Assembly: GCA_910584665.1 (NCBI GenBank)
Contig: CAJUBL010000091.1
Location: forward strand, 1 to 7,555
Source: an uncultured Muribaculaceae bacterium
GTDB taxonomy: Bacteria; Bacteroidota; Bacteroidia; Bacteroidales; Muribaculaceae
Reading direction: 5' to 3'
Length of the DNA stretch: 7,555 nt
A model generated the notes under the pieces. It searched no databases. It was not told the DNA's origin and was given only the letters and a program-made list of their open reading frames with translations. The position numbers were made by a program, and so were the translations under genes. Positions 7,138-7,555 of the stretch are shown here, in pieces; the first letter of the stretch is position 1; each line of letters opens with the position of its first letter.

Positions 7138-7168
7138 CAAAATTATAAAACCTTATCGTCAAAAGCAA
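7138..7168 (-). promoter_or_regulatory. Bacteroidetes-type promoter of nadB
   Basis: On the minus strand, TTG (7168-7166) is separated by exactly 20 nt from TAATTTTG (7145-7138), a full match to TAnnTTTG. Initiation is expected about 5 nt further on, near 7133, giving a ~30-nt leader before the nadB ATG at 7103. The site lies in the 67-bp gap after the upstream gene's stop, so nadB need not depend on read-through. No operator-like repeat is apparent here. Confidence 0.7.
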
Positions 7169-7170
7169 TT

Positions 7171-7555
7171 TTACATTCCTTTTTGATTATAATGATAAAA
7201 GAACTCATCTGCACCGTCGGCTATGGCATCTCCTTTACGTTTGAATAAAGAACCTTGTGAAGCATTTTCCTGAACATTACATAAAACAGTTAAAACAACA
7301 GCACTCATGTAGTCTGCCTTAACCTCGCTTACACAGGGAGAGTCAACCGGAGCCTTATGTCCTTTCGGAATAAAATCGATGTGTTCCGACATCTGTTTGA
7401 AATTTCTGGGGACAACTGTCGAGCCGGCAAGATAGAAAGAATATCTGCCCTCCTCATTCTCCTTAAACAGGATGCTCGCACATACTATATCATCGGGAAC
7501 CGGTTCTGCGGCAACCGACATCATCCAGTCATAAAGCTGCAATCGCAGCTTATGC
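7171..7555 (-). CDS. hypothetical protein, 3' part of a gene cut by the window edge
   Basis: The frame is open from the right edge to a TAA at 7171-7173, about 127 codons, and I do not recognise the family. The sequence is soluble-looking with no signal peptide, membrane helix or metal-binding motif in view. It has mixed charge, including KENEEGRYSF, FIPKGHKAP and a C-terminal GADEFFYHYNQKGM. The true start may lie outside the window; an in-frame TTG at 7542 and ATGs at 7524 and 7521 are internal options. The frame holds no stop upstream of these, so I treat the gene as partial. It reads in the same direction as nadB, 67 bp away, but nadB has its own promoter, so a functional link is not implied. 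Confidence 0.6.
   Translation of the reverse strand, partial: HKLRLQLYDWMMSVAAEPVPDDIVCASILFKENEEGRYSFYLAGSTVVPRNFKQMSEHIDFIPKGHKAPVDSPCVSEVKADYMSAVVLTVLCNVQENASQGSLFKRKGDAIADGADEFFYHYNQKGM

Noticed and set aside
6363..7148. A 261-codon open frame on the plus strand opposite nadB
   Set aside because: It is antisense to a fully conserved nadB, and its translation has no recognisable domain and no promoter ahead of it.

Overview
The window reads as chromosomal DNA from a Bacteroidales bacterium, most plausibly Muribaculaceae or a relative. Three intergenic sites match the Bacteroidetes promoter pattern (a -33 TTG or T-rich box, about 20 nt, then -7 TAnnTTTG). Start codons lack Shine-Dalgarno sequences. 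The lipoprotein has the acidic residues after its lipid cysteine that are seen in surface lipoproteins of this phylum. The family assignment below class level is inference.

Left edge (1-299): a 163-bp imperfect palindrome with near-identical inverted ends (AGAAACTGT...ACAGTTTCT) occupies bases 1-163 and looks like a MITE-like or extragenic repeat. An AT-rich spacer with no gene follows.

Minus-strand pair (2097 to 300): an RsmI/tetrapyrrole-methylase-fold SAM methyltransferase, then, 4 bp downstream, a YycJ/WalJ-type metallo-beta-lactamase-fold hydrolase. They look like one operon. Its promoter lies so close to the methyltransferase ATG that the mRNA is probably leaderless, and an upstream in-frame ATG at 2121 is excluded.

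Plus-strand trio (2196 to 5481): a DUF4836-like lipoprotein, an ABC ATPase overlapping it by 1 nt, and an FtsX/MacB/LolC-type permease 5 nt later. The tight packing suggests one transcript and a joint envelope function, perhaps lipoprotein or cell-envelope handling by a type VII (mechanotransmission) ABC system. The ATPase has a degenerate H-loop. This operon is the least understood part of the window.

Right side (minus strand): nadB, L-aspartate oxidase, the first step of de novo NAD synthesis, complete and with a clear promoter of its own. It converges on the permease gene across a 53-bp gap. Upstream of it is the 3' part of an unrecognised gene that runs off the right edge. No tRNA, rRNA, CRISPR array, riboswitch or transposase gene was seen.
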